The translations under genes and the position numbers were made by a program. A DNA stretch of 64,000 nt from the NCBI RefSeq assembly GCF_018143015.1, contig NC_054746.1, positions 44,052,701 to 44,116,700 of the forward strand. Direction: 5' to 3'. Numbering within the stretch: position 1 is the first letter of the stretch; the number at the start of each line of letters is the position of its first letter. Positions 1-11,070 of the stretch are shown here, piece by piece. Below the pieces are notes generated by a model. That model worked only from the letters and a program-made list of their open reading frames with translations, made no database searches and was not told where the DNA came from. This DNA comes from Lytechinus variegatus. Lineage: Eukaryota; Echinodermata; Echinoidea; Temnopleuroida; Toxopneustidae.

Positions 1-505
1 GCAAATTTCATCAAATGTGGATAAAAAATGGGAAGTGGTGACATTTTAATTTTTCACTTATTTTTCATAAAATAGTTACATGCACAACTCACAGACATGC
101 AAATTAGAGGGTCCATCACTCATTATTTCTTTTTTTTTAAATTGAATTATACAACATTTCAATTTGTACCAATTTGACATAAAGCACCCACTTAACTGAG
201 CCATAAAATGCTATTATACCACATTTTCAGTGAGGAATAAAACTTTGTTTTACAGGACAATGAGGAGAAAATTAGAATATTTCATATAATAAAATACAAA
301 AGAAATAGTGACTGATGTCATGAGTCCCCTCATTGGCATACCGGCCTGGTTGTGCATATCACTGTTTTGTAAAATTAAGCGAAACCTAAAAATATCATAA
401 CTGTATTATTTTACATTCGATTTTGATGGAATTTTCAGTGTGATGCTTGTTCGACTTTTCTCTTTTTTTCAAGTCAACTTGTTGTTGGGGTTGACTTGTC
501 ATTTA
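1..505 (+). repeat. MITE-like element, right-hand part
   Basis: The sequence is collinear with the right part of the fuller copy at 29822-30422: the same 'catcaaa..gacattttaaattttc' stretch, the same 'gacatgcaaat' and the same closing end 'ttgttgg..tgacttgtc'. The closing end is the inverted terminal sequence of the family (AAGGACAAGTCCACYCCAAC read inwards). The left end is cut off by the window edge. No coding capacity is seen. Other end fragments of the family lie at 49440-49543 and 56053-56115. Confidence 0.65.
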
Positions 506-1484
506 ACACCCCACGTAAAGAGAATAAACAACCGGAAAGACCTAAAATACTTTCTCCATAGTGTTACTATTTTAACTTGTATCATAAGGAAGGCGATATT
601 TGTATGATATTCATCCTCAAATCCTTGAAGAAAAATTATGGCTGTTAGTCCACCGATAAATACTTCGATTATTGCTTTTTACTTGTCAGATGTGTTAACA
701 GATTGATTAAAATGAAAGATTGTATTCAAGCCATCTTGCCTAATATTGTAAAACATCTGACTACATAATCAAAGCAGAGACCAGTGGCATGATAACAAGG
801 AGATCGAAGTAACCGTGATCTTGAGATGATATCACCCATTGAAGTATGGATTTATCTTGTCTATTTTATTACATTAGACCTTATGTGAACGCACCGCTAG
901 CATTTGGAAAACCAATCACTATCCGAGGTAAGAGCAAATTGTTTTGATTCCATGATTAATCAGCTACAATATTGGATGGAAGAGAGAAACTCAGCAGAAT
1001 AAAAAACACATTGATTTATCCAGTGCTAAATTGAGTTACTTACAACTAACCATTTATTTGAAGTAGATTTTAGTTAAGAAGTTTTCAATCAACGTTGACG
1101 TGATATAGGTAGACATTTACAAATAGATGATGTTTAAAACAAAAGGGTTTCAGTGTTCTTCTTTTCTTTTGATAGTATTTTGCCAACTGAAACCCTGTTT
1201 CAGTCCCAGGAGTAAGTGGCTTCGACCCCTGGCTATATTTGGTTTGGGTTGACTGCCCATTCCTATCTGATTACGTTTGTCACATTAATTATAGTTTATT
1301 ATGTGGCAGTCACGGGCCACTTCTCATCAGTTCATGACAACATCAGGCCCAAAGAACAATGTAAAAAAAAAATCAGTGAATCTCTTCACCATCCTGTTCA
1401 TTAGAATTTTTGGATACATAATATAATCTCAACAAAAAAATTAAACTTTGTCTTTGTTTATTTTTATTGTATTTGTATTTCCAG
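506..1484. other. Non-coding stretch upstream of the NXPE exon
   Basis: No convincing coding exon is seen. It probably belongs to the last intron of the NXPE-like gene, because the exon at 1485 opens with a strong polypyrimidine tract and CAG. A weak 36-base exon candidate (about 1174-1213, followed by GTAAGT) cannot be supported by similarity. Confidence 0.4.
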
Positions 1485-2284
1485 AAACGATAGATGAGAA
1501 AGGTATCCTTGATCCGCAGCTGATGTCGCTACCCATTTGTCAACCAGATTTATCCCAAACTCTGTCTGATGGCTTCTGGTATAAAGACCGTTGGAATTCA
1601 TTGGTTTGCCAACCCCGTGTTAAATTCTCCATAAACACTATCCGTGAATGCTTGCAAGGACAGAATATTTATCTTACAGGAGACTCTACAACGCGCCAGT
1701 GGTTTGCAGAGATTGCTAAATCTTTGAATCTCGGCAGTGCGGTAGACCGAGAATTTAAAAACAAGTCTTTCCACCTACTCAGGACAGACAAGAAGAACAA
1801 CATCAAACTGGAATTCATCTTTCATCCACTCTCTCTTCATCCATCTTCTGTGTTTGTTAATTTATCAGTGGTGCGATTCGAAGCAGACGTCTTGCTTAGC
1901 TTAGCCAAAACTCCTTGCCAAAGTGCAATAGTGGTTATAAGTCCGTGGGCGCACTTTCCAAACTACCCATGGGGTAGCTACCTTGACTGGTTAGAAGGTA
2001 TATATGATGCTTATTCTTACCTTAAGAGGACGTGTCCAGATATAAAGCTTATCGTTAAAACACCTCATCCTGTTAATATGCAATGGGAGATGAAAGCTCG
2101 TGATTGGATGTTTTACCAGATGAAACAAGCCATGTGGAAAGTCTTTAAAGGTTCAGGGGCATTTTTTGTTGATGTATGGGACATGAATCTTTCATACCTC
2201 TCTGCACCGATCAATATGCATATGCCTAGTAACGTTGTCAAAGAAGAATTATCTCTGTTTCTTTCTCATGCTTGCCAAAGATGA
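1485..2284 (+). CDS. NXPE-like protein, terminal exon (PC-esterase domain)
   Basis: This reads as the last coding exon of a neurexophilin and PC-esterase (NXPE) family protein. The family carries an SGNH-type esterase fold and most members are secreted or Golgi-lumenal; the substrate of this one is unknown. In order I see ICQPDL, the family-typical GFWYKDRWNSLVC, then CLQGQNIYLTGDSTTRQW with the GDS nucleophile motif, VVISPWAHF, and near the end VDVWDMNLSY and NMHMPSNVV. The His near the C terminus fits the catalytic His, but the usual acidic residue two positions before it is replaced by Asn (N-M-H), so activity is uncertain. The end FLSHACQR is typical of the family. The frame is open back to 1448 without an ATG. 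A polypyrimidine tract ending in CCAG at 1484 marks the acceptor, so the exon starts at 1485 with a split codon. Upstream exons were not found in the window. Confidence 0.75.
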
Positions 2285-2928
2285 TGATTTTGAGTGTGTA
2301 ATTCTTTGAAGTTTGGATTCTTTGAACATACGAATCATGCATGTGCTCATCCGTACATGTCAGAAGAGAAATATTGAGAAATAGAGCCATAGCAGAGCTG
2401 GTAAAATGAGTTCAGGTGCTACACTTGTTTATATAATTGGTCAAAATAACTAGTAACGTAGTCAATGCAATGTATATGTGTCTGATCAATTTGAGTAAGG
2501 GGGCTCGGAACGGTGTTGAAAGTGTGTGTGTCGGGGAGGGGGGGGGGTGGGCTGACTATGCAAACAGACACAATTGTACATGATTACTGAAAAGGGAGGA
2601 GGGGGGGGGGGTAGAAGCCCACGCGCATAGTTACTGTTACCAAAATTGGCTTCAGATACCAGAACAGTATTTTATTGATTTTGTCCCTTTTTTTGTCGCC
2701 TGTAATTGCACTATCGCATTGTTTTTTTTTGCCACATAGGAATTAACACTTGTGTCATCACAAGAAGATATTTATAAGGTAGGAAACATTTATTTGTGTT
2801 GATAAGATAGGCCTATACCTTACGGGCTTTCAAAACTGAATAATAGCCTTTGGAATAAAATATTATTTGTCATTTTGACTAGTATCTAGTCATGAAAAGA
2901 GGTAGGTATATTTATCGATTCGTGATCT
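2285..2928 (+). other. 3' flank/3'UTR of the NXPE-like gene
   Basis: No ORF of interest. AATAAA at 2854-2859 is a candidate polyadenylation signal 570 bases after the stop. Poly-G tracts lie near 2537-2546 and 2602-2611. Confidence 0.4.
2854..2859 (+). terminator. Candidate polyadenylation signal of the NXPE-like gene
   Basis: First AATAAA downstream of the stop codon at 2284. The distance of about 570 bases is plausible for a 3'UTR. No other support. Confidence 0.3.
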
Positions 2929-3137
2929 GGGACCATTTCATAAAGTTGTTCGTAAGTTATGCATGACTTTGCGACTGACTGAACGGTGACCCATGTGCTA
3001 AATTAAACATAGATATCCATGGTAATATGCAAAATATAGTTTGGAGCTCTATTTTCCCAAAATGACTTAAAACCAACTTAGATAAAAACATGTTCTAGTC
3101 GTGGGTAACTTACGAACAGTTTTATGAAACACACACC
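2929..3137. repeat. Hairpin MITE, 'TTTCATAAAG-TGTTCGTAAG' family
   Basis: The left end 'catttcataaagttgttcgtaagtta' is inverted at the right end as 'taacttacgaacagttttatgaaac'. About 210 bp with no ORF. A cleaner copy of the same terminal family is at 10015-10174. Confidence 0.7.
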
Positions 3138-3892
3138 AGAGTCTGAAAAGAATGAAGAAAGTCGAACAACGCATCGATAGCTGCTGCAAAATCAGGGGAA
3201 AATTATCAAATGAGATGTTTATTAAAATGTCATCAGGAAACTTGAGTCTAAAATATCACGATGTATTTGAAGAGGTCATTTAGTAAGAAGCCGTGCAATT
3301 GTGTATAACAAATTGTAATTGTTTCATAGTCACATGATAGTACATTTGGTAAATGTAAATATGTTGTATCAACATGCTCGAGAAGGAATGACAATATAAT
3401 TATGTATGCTCATGTAGATAATGCAGTAACTAAGGAGCCCGGTTCGCGCATGGTATCCACTCGTCAATGGAAGTGCCTCCCCCCGTGCTGTGACAATCTT
3501 ACGATAGATTAGTCTTCGATTTTAGGCAGTTATTGGCTACGAATTTTATGAGGACATTTTGAACAGCCATTGGCGTCGGAGGTGTTCAAGCTGTAGAGAG
3601 GCCGTACGGAGATTGTACCGTCTCTGTTCAGTTACAATATCATATTTTCGGGATTCGTACATGGATCATATTATGACCATACGTAAAATTTGTTTTCGCT
3701 TACGTCAATATGTAATCATAATGTTGAATTTATGTTACAAGTAAGTCTGCAGAGTGTAATGGGGTGTGTGTGGGTTTGGGTGCTTCTGTGTGTTTGTGTG
3801 TTTCTGATGAGGATTGGGACTTTTAAAGGTTTATTTCTTGTATATTTTGCATATTATGTATTTTATAATCTGTATGTATTTTGATTAACAGG
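3138..3892. other. Non-coding stretch
   Basis: No coding exon or repeat is recognised. Short ORFs here (for example 3559-3744) show no family signature. It may be the body of the LINE-type fragment whose tail follows. Confidence 0.3.
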
Positions 3893-3992
3893 GCCCAATT
3901 GCAAACCAGCTTTTTATCTTTGTTAATGTTTTTTATCGTGTATAGCTGAATTGGTTACCCTGTATAAAGATGTGAAATAAAATAAATAAATA
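3893..3992 (+). repeat. LINE-type 3' tail
   Basis: It ends in 'ggttaccctgtataaagatgtg' followed by an AAATAAAATAAATAAATA tail, the usual look of a 5'-truncated non-LTR retroposon end. A similar 'accctgtataaa' tail is found inverted at 27567-27650. No coding part was recognised. Confidence 0.4.
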
Positions 3993-4261
3993 GAATGCCT
4001 CTGTATATAGACTCATCGTACGCACGATACGACGTGTATCTACTCGCTAAAAATATACAGATAAGAGGAAAATACTTGATCGTCATCGTGCGATCTGCAT
4101 GAATAGTGAAATACGATCCGTTTCAGGCCTAACTACGATGACCGTACACCAAATTTTAAACAGGCATGATCGAGTTCGTAGTGAAGGAAACTTCAAATAT
4201 TTCAGTTTTATATTTATATATACAATCATTCTTTTACTTCAACTTGGGTTCTTGACATGAT

Positions 4262-4264
<3 letters not shown>

Positions 4265-4296
<32 letters not shown>
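4265..4296. repeat. (GT)16 microsatellite
   Basis: Uninterrupted GT dinucleotide run of 32 bases. Confidence 0.95.
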
Positions 4297-4300
<4 letters not shown>

Positions 4301-4404
4301 CACGTGTCTTATGTAAGAATTAAGATGCAATATTCCAGTGGGCCGATTTGAACAAATTGGAAACTGTTACCAAAGAATATTTCTCTTGAACATGCCAGTT
4401 TAAG

Positions 4405-4514
4405 TGGCGGATTCAGGGCAAAGTACAATCCGAAGAAATCTATAAGTCCACCACAATCCCTGAAGAGTTTGAGGGTTGGGGTGGGGTTGGTCAGTCACCC
4501 CTCTGAATCCGCCA
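4405..4514. repeat. Short inverted-repeat element, TGGCGGATYCRGRG ends
   Basis: TGGCGGATTCAGGG at the left (4405-4418) is inverted at the right as CTCTGAATCCGCCA (4501-4514). About 110 bp, non-coding. It has the same GGCGGATCC-type ends as the element at 11501-11755. Confidence 0.55.
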
Positions 4515-4745
4515 ATGAGTAAATACTATTCTTCGATAACCATGATAATGGGAGAATGTCTAATTTTGAAAATTAAACTTTTTTTTTCTCAACTTGTATG
4601 TCGAATCGTTGTGTTTTATTTACTGTGTTCCCGTGTCTATTTGACAGATCATACACAATAAATCAAGATAATTAAATCTACACGAGAGTGTTAGCATGTG
4701 TTCCACAAAGTTTACTCCTTAAATGGATGAGCAAGAAACATTGTT

Positions 4746-6200
4746 TAACCCTCAAAGGACTGGGCTATTTGATATTTACTGAGGACTTGGGAGGAAGGAG
4801 CATGATGCCCCCCCCCTTCTGATCTCGGCCGCCGTTGGTGCGATCGCGTTTAAATTTGGCACGCACATTCTTTACCACATAAACTACAAGCCAGTATAAA
4901 AAAATATCTGAAATAATTATTTTGTATTTATTATGAATAAAATATGTTGATTTATTCGTGAAAAACATTATTTGCATATTTAACACCCAATTTGACTTTA
5001 GATCTCCAGATGTCATCTTTGTAATATAATTCAAAGGTTTCCACAAATAATTTTTTGAGTTTTGTCAACCACATTTGTGTATAAACGAGGCCTGTGAAGG
5101 CCATCCTGGTTATGTGTTGACCTATCCGCACCCCTATACTTCTTTTCTGTCTCCTCATAGCCGTAGCACGGTAGGTGGCGCTATCACACGACTACTGATT
5201 GAGGAGAAACATAGAGATGTCTCTATGAGGAGAAATGTCCAGCAGAAAAAAGTATTGTCTCTATTCACACAATGACTTAGAAGTATGTGTCTGCCCCCGG
5301 CGAAACCGGGGGGGGGGGGAAGTGCCCCCCGAATTCCCCCGAAGGAAAAACTGCCCTTTTTCAAAATGGAAAATGTCCTTTTATCAAAATGAAATGTGCC
5401 CTTTTTCAAAATGAAATACCCTTTTTGAAGTAAAACATCATACATTTTAGGTTAGAAAATCTCAAAATTTTTGGCTCGCGCTTCGCATCAATAATTGTTT
5501 AAGGTATGGAATGTCCAGTTTTCAGGTTTGAATAGCACACATTTCTTACTCGTGTAATATGTCTTATCAATCAGAAAAACTTTGCTCAACATAATCACTA
5601 CAAAACACACTTCTTCACACAGATGATATTCTCTTTGGCTTTGTCCCCCTCCCCCCACGGAAATACGTTCCGCCGCCCCTGGCCCAAATTAAGTGTCATG
5701 TATTTTCTTGAACTTATTTTTACGAATTCGTTTTCTCTCGCACCTTTTTCTGTTGTTGATCCTCATCGCTTGTTTTCTCACACATTTCGCCATATGAACA
5801 TTGACAGAGAATGATGTAAGCTCCATAAATTCATTCATTTTATCATGTCATCGCGCAAGAAATTCTAAAATATATAGTTGATAGAACATTAAACGTAAAA
5901 GTTGGAATTCTTTTTTGAAGTTGGCGTAAGTTGCTCACTCGAGCTTAGCTCCTAATTAACTTGATTTTCAATAAGACTGCTAACATTTTCACCATGTTAT
6001 TCTGATCAAAGCATTACCTTTATAAGGGAGAGGATAGATTGATTAGATGATTAATATTCCAAATGCCTTGATTCTCATTCAAATCTTGATGGTACTGTTT
6101 TTATGAGCATTTATTAATTAATCAGACTTTTATGTCTTATTCAAGACAATGTTATTTCTGAAAAAATGTACAGGTCTTTTATTTCATTAAGTCTCGTAAC
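4746..6200. other. Intergenic, mixed low-copy repeat-like sequence
   Basis: No gene is recognised. It contains a C/G-rich junction at 5290-5345 next to several short imperfect 'gccctttttcaaaatg' repeats (5353-5425), the phrase 'ggctcgcgcttcgcat' (5472-5487) that resembles the repeat at 55160-55560, and the mini-palindrome at 5201-5235. From 5500 to 6200 nothing stands out. Confidence 0.4.
5201..5235. repeat. Mini-palindromic insertion with 9 bp direct repeats
   Basis: GAGGAGAAA (5201-5209), then the 17 bp palindrome CATAGAGATGTCTCTAT (5210-5226), then GAGGAGAAA again (5227-5235). The direct repeat is perfect. The same palindrome arms appear at 38021-38049 and 53967-53996. Confidence 0.6.
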
Positions 6201-6206
6201 TTTATT
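6201..6206 (-). terminator. Polyadenylation signal candidate for FABP-B
   Basis: AATAAA on the minus strand, 40 bases after the FABP-B stop codon at 6246-6248. Confidence 0.5.
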
Positions 6207-6245
6207 TATATTGCAGCCATTTGTAATACCTTATACAGGTCAAAG

Positions 6246-8823
6246 TTATTTTTTAACTGCCTTTTCAAAAGTTCTCTTAGTTGTAACGTCCCCTTTAGTC
6301 AGAGTAAGGTACAGGAATCCATCTTCGAGCTCACGTTTTTCTTCCGGTTCATCTGATGCAGGGTCAGATGACTTGATGATTAATGCTTGCCCATCCCAGC
6401 TATTCAATGAGAAGAAGAAGAATAAGAAGAACGAGAAGAAAAAGACGAAGGGAAGAGAAGAAAAAGGAGACGGAAAAGAAGAAAGATAAAAAAATAAGTA
6501 AACTTCTGTATACCAACCATTCAAAAGGCAAATTTTCACCACTCCTGTAGAATTTCCCAGGGCCAAGTCATCAGTAACATTATTAGGCAGAAGGGTCGAT
6601 CATGTATTGCGCGCCGATTTTGAACATTTCGAACATGTTTTTTTTCCACTTTTGCCCCTCCTTGTCTTTCTAAATATATTTGTCCGTATTCCACATTCTT
6701 ATCAAGTTTGAATAGATACATTGTTATCAAAGGACTATTTGTAGATTTTTATCATAAAAAATGACCGGAAACGGTAAAAATTGCAATTATCATTGTCTTT
6801 TACTCAAATTTCATCATTTACAAAAACAGAATATATTCATTTTCGATTGGAGTACATTTGGAGTGAAGTATTGAGAAAGAAATATTACATATTGATAAAA
6901 AACTTAAATCGATGAAGAGTAGAAATATGACAAAACTTACTTTGCTATTCTTTTTAAGGTCACTTTCCGGAAGCTATTGTAGGTCTCGAAAGCTTCACCT
7001 ACTGTGAATGACAATTCTTGAGTAGCAACCGGCAATCTAAAAAGAAACCATTTTGAAAGGAAAATGGCAGTCATTTGCATTTTACCAGAGCCATTCTCAG
7101 TTTACCAGGGCCATTTTCAGTTTTCGAGAGACATTTTTTTTCATGATTCAGCGCATGATTTCGCATCAGATTTTGTCCTTGTTTACAAATTAATCTAACG
7201 TTTAATGAGGTAATTATTATGTTAGTATGTTATGTCAAATAGATCATGTATATGTTTTATCTTTTTATATGGAAATAAATACAAACAAACAAACTCGTGA
7301 GCCACTTGAGGCACAATGATCAGGTATAACAAAGTGGGCACGTGCGAGCCAATATGATCATATATACTAAAAATAAAAATTGTGATAATTGAAAAAAAAA
7401 ATATTTTTTTTACATAAAGTACATTAGTTTTTGGACCAACTGAAATGCCCAAAACTCATAAGGTTCGCCCCTCCCCTGGCAAGGGATAGCTGAGCCCCTG
7501 GGCCCCATGCCGTTGGGTTTCACTCATTTCGTTTGTTATGCATGTTTGGATGGTGGTGCAGTTAAAGGGAAGTTCACCTTGACGAAAACTCTGTTGTAAA
7601 AATAGCAGAAAAATGATTAAAATATTGGTGAAGGTTTGAGAAAAATCTATCAAACATTGAGAACGTTTTTTTTTCTTATTTGTGACGTCGTTAACGAGCA
7701 GATTCCCCATAATGTTATGTAAAATAAAATGCATAAATTTTCATATTTCAGTGGTTCATGATGACTTAAATTTTCATTTCATTTTTTTGGAGCTGATGTG
7801 AAATCGTTTGTGTATTGATATACTGGGAAATTACATTACATTGATTTTGTAACAAACGATATTTATTTGAAATTGGCCTATCCAAATTAAAGTAAGGGAG
7901 GGTCTTTTGAATAAACTTGCACTTGAGTTTACTCTGATCTGGATTCCAGTTGTGATAGGTCCTTGTTACGTCATGAAGGGGAAGGGAAGGGGTTGTTGGT
8001 AGTGGTGGTGGTGGGGGGGGGGGGCTGAAGGTTTGTGCTGGGATGTACGTGTGCGGTGGCGTCTGTCTTTTGTTTCCATTTGCCTCCCCCGTAATATCTC
8101 TTTTTTTATTTATGTTTTCCCCTTTTATATTAAATGTTTATATCTCGTATTCAGGATTTATTACATCATGTATTTTACAATATCATATATATTCAGTTTT
8201 CAGATTTTGTAAAGGTGGCAGCGCTAATAAGGCTTTCCCTTTCTAGTTGCCTCCTCATTTTTTTTATAAATCATGTACTTGCTTTTCTTTTCAGTAAACT
8301 GTTTCCCAGATTTTTATACTTGTAATATTTGCAATTTTCCCATCATTTATGTAAACTTTGTATGTGCCTTGTATTTGTTTTTATGATGAATGAAATAAAT
8401 GCTATCAATCAATCAATCAATCAATCAATCAGTAATAGAAATGCACAACAGGATAAAAGTCTATATACTTGTTGCTCTTTGACGTTACTGGTACCTTGAT
8501 TCAAATGAAGTTATTTGTCAGTTTAAGGTTAAAATCATGTTCCTTTGCATGTTCGTATCCGGGGATCGTATATATGTCATGGGAAGAACTAATAAAACAA
8601 CACATTAAGAGAAAACAATCATATAGAGTGTGGTAACTCACATGATCTTGATCTTGAATTGATCACCATCCTGTTCGATGTCTTGATACACAGTGGCAGA
8701 TTTGATGACCTTCCTTAACATGAAGTTCACTCCATTGGCTTGAAGATACTTCTCAAAATTTTCATCATTTTTGGTCAGCTTCCAATAACCAGAGAAATTT
8801 GGTAGCTCGTCAGAAGATGCCAT
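6246..8823 (-). CDS. FABP-B: fatty-acid-binding-protein family, 3 coding exons, 143 aa
   Basis: Cytosolic lipid carrier of the FABP/CRABP family (ten-strand beta-barrel binding fatty acids, retinoids or similar ligands); its ligand is not predictable here. Exons: 8823-8642, 7036-6941 and 6399-6246, with donors GTGAGT and GTAAGT and acceptors TTTTTAG and TTGAATAG. Both joins are phase 2, giving 432 bases. The start ATG at 8823 precedes MASSDELPNFSGYWKLTK, matching the family N terminus (F-x-G-x-W-K-L). Then come DIEQDGDQFKIKI, the join, QELSFTVGEAFETY, the join, WDGQALII, KREL and the end KGDVTTKRTFEKAVKK. The barrel arginines (KREL and K-R-T-F) are present, but the usual C-terminal R-x-Y is R-x-F. 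Introns fall after codons 60 and 92, the second about nine codons before the homologous intron of FABP-A and FABP-C. It is the last of three tandem same-strand paralogues. Confidence 0.88.
7562..7740 (+). repeat. MITE fragment, TTAAAGGGRAAGTTCACC family, left end
   Basis: Begins 'ttaaagggaagttcacc' and continues 'gttgtaaaaatag', 'gaaggttt', 'tttgtgacgtc', parallel to the complete copy at 18000-18504. No matching right end was found. It lies in intron 1 of FABP-B. Confidence 0.6.
8290..8432 (+). repeat. LINE-type 3' tail with (ATCA)n
   Basis: AT-rich sequence ending 'gatgaatgaaataaatgct' and then about six ATCA units (to 8432), typical of a truncated non-LTR retroposon end. It lies in FABP-B intron 1. 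The coding part is not recognisable; the body may extend back to about 8040. Confidence 0.4.
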
Positions 8824-9605
8824 AACGATTCCACAATAACAAACTCACTATCTCCAGGTACTAACAGATCTCTCACCGGATTAGGTCAAGACTCGCGGAT
8901 TAAAACAAAAATGCAGTAAAACGTGTTTGCCTTAGTTGTGAAGAATTATTGTGTAAAGAGTACGTCCAGCACAGCCTATCTTAAATCAGTTGCATAAGGG
9001 ACTGTACATGTGTAATGCATGAGGTAGCTCGATCCATGGAGCTATTACAGATCCATGCTCGATCTATGCAGGAAAGTGTATTATTGTCTACTCCCAGACT
9101 TTGCACAGAGAGATTCTAGATCAAACATTAGACTTTGATCTCAACTCTAATCACAGCACAATAGATCGCTTTCGAAGTGACCTGTTGTGATTTTTGCCAT
9201 GTTGCATCACACAAACACATTACAGTGGAAATGAAATTTGTAACCTGTCATTGATGTATTGTTGCAACCATATCATTCATGAATAGATTATGTTTTCGTA
9301 GTAATTTAACATTTCTTGTATTGTTCCCTTTGCTTTTATTATTATATTGTTACAATTACTATCATTATTATCATTATCATTATAACTATAAGTATCATCA
9401 CGATCATTATCGCTTATGATCTTTATTATCATGATCGTCATTATTGATTTTATCATCATTATTATCATTATCAAAATATTTGACAATGAATTGGTAGGCC
9501 CTCATAACACATTTCACCCTCTTTTATTTCTTCCATACGCATATCGGCACACCATCACAAACAGCAGGGAACTGGCGTAGAACGTCAATAATGGGGGGGG
9601 GGGAC
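8824..9605. other. FABP-B upstream region
   Basis: 5' flank of FABP-B on the minus strand. No TATA box or first exon could be fixed. It holds an ATT/ATC-rich microsatellite-like stretch at about 9335-9475, which produces spurious Asp/Asn-rich ORFs, and a poly-G run near 9594-9603. Confidence 0.45.
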
Positions 9606-9790
9606 TCTAAGAAAAAAGAAAATGTTATCTTAACATTTGAAAGGTTGGAGGAGTGACAACATTTTCTAAATGTTGCATTTACCATTTTAAATGGTTGGAT
9701 TCAGCTTTATACAAGGTTGGATGTAACATTTGGAAAATGTTGTCACTCCTCCAACCTTTTAAATGTTGATTTAACACTCGAATTTTTAGA
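9606..9790. repeat. Hairpin MITE bordered by poly-G
   Basis: The left arm carries AAGGTTGGAGGAGTGACAAC and 'attttc' after it; the right arm carries the exact inverse at 9737-9760 and ends 'aatttttaga', matching left 'tctaagaaaaa'. The inner loop also folds (aacatttggaaaat). Poly-G runs sit immediately outside both ends. Confidence 0.7.
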
Positions 9791-10014
9791 GGGGGGGGGG
9801 GGCTAATCGTAAAATCTATTCTCCTCCTCTCTCCATTTCTCTCTCTCCCATTCTCTCTTTTATTTTGGTTCTCGTACTTCTGAATAAAAAAAAATAATAA
9901 AGCAGACAAAACAAAAAACCCAATCCGTATATTAGCCATTGTGCCTCTCTTCTCGTTTGTGACCAACTCTCCTTTCCCCCATTTTCTTCAATTGTATATA
10001 TAATCCTGGGGGCC

Positions 10015-10174
10015 GTTTCATAAAGCTGTTCGTAAGATAAGAGCGACTTTAAGAACGACTGGTGAACCTTTCTTACGCGCTAAACCATCGCCAATGGTGT
10101 ATGCCATTTACCAAGAGAAAGGATCACCAGTCGTTCTTAAAGTCGCTCTTATCTTACGAACAGCTTTATGAAAC
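10015..10174. repeat. Near-perfect palindromic MITE (160 bp)
   Basis: Starts GTTTCATAAAGCTGTTCGTA and runs on through 'agataagagcgactttaagaa'. The right half is an almost exact reverse complement of about 52 bases, closing 'gctttatgaaac'. The central 50 bases are unpaired. It shares ends with 2929-3137. Confidence 0.8.
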
Positions 10175-10495
10175 ACCCACCTGGAGGTTAATTTAAAGAT
10201 ATTACACCCAGAAAGAAAAAGCTGATACTCGTATGAAGAAAATAACCATTCATAAATGGCATCTCTTGGCCAATTTGAAATTTTGTTTAATGGATATAAT
10301 TAATTTAACCAGATTTTCTATCTCCCTCGCTTTTCTCCCCCACTCTCCCTCCCCCCTCTCTCTCCCTCTCTCTCATTATAATCATTTTGCTAACATACTT
10401 GAAAGAGATGAACTGTCAAACAGAAAGACAATTATTATAAACTGACAACAAAATTAATAAATATTCACTATAATCAATTAATCATTTCTATTTCA

Positions 10496-10501
10496 TTTAT
10501 T
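10496..10501 (-). terminator. Possible polyadenylation signal for FABP-A
   Basis: AATAAA on the minus strand, 570 bases past the FABP-A stop. If used, the 3'UTR contains the duplicated block at 10677-10975. Confidence 0.25.
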
Positions 10502-10676
10502 TCACTCTCTCGTTAAAAACATAAAAAGATCTATACAATGTATGTTTTACAAATAATTGCACATGAGAAGTGGGAGAACCATAAATAGCCATATGGGCTT
10601 GTCAATGATGATTCCCTACAAAAATACAATTTACAATTGGAAACAATCAATCAACCAACCTATCAATCAATCAATA

Positions 10677-10975
10677 CTTTCATTAACGGTCACATTCAAA
10701 CTTTGTATCAATAAATGAATGATAAACTTAACTAATGTTATATAAAATTGGAAGTTTAGAAAGACTGTGAAATATATAATTTTGCTCTGACTGTGAAATA
10801 CATAATTTGCTCTATCGATCGATCGATCGATAAATCAATCAATCAATCAATCAATAGTTTCATTAATGGTCACATTCAAACTTTGTATCAATAAATCAAT
10901 GATAAACTTCACTAATGTGATATAAAATTGGAAGTTTAGAATGACTGTGAACTATATAATTTGCTCTACTGAATA
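10677..10975. repeat. Tandem duplication of about 125 bp in the FABP-A 3' region
   Basis: 'tttcattaacggtcacattc' at 10677 recurs as 'tttcattaatggtcacattc' at about 10857, followed in both copies by 'aaactttgtatcaataaat' and 'tataaaattggaagtttaga'. The copies differ by a few bases and are separated by GATC and AATC microsatellite units. Confidence 0.8.
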
Positions 10976-11070
10976 TTTACCAACGCTTATGTCAAGTTCA
11001 ATATTGTATAGGAATCTACGTAGAACAGAATAGAAGTTAAAGTAGCTTAAAATAAGAACGCCATCTCTCA

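Noticed and set aside
1216-1404. Plus-strand 62-codon ORF before the NXPE exon
   Set aside because: Starts at GTG, out of phase with the downstream exon, and lacks NXPE motifs.
6402-6940. A hidden exon of FABP-B between its exons 2 and 3
   Set aside because: Alignment with FABP-A shows no missing residues across the join, and no bounded ORF is seen in the intron.
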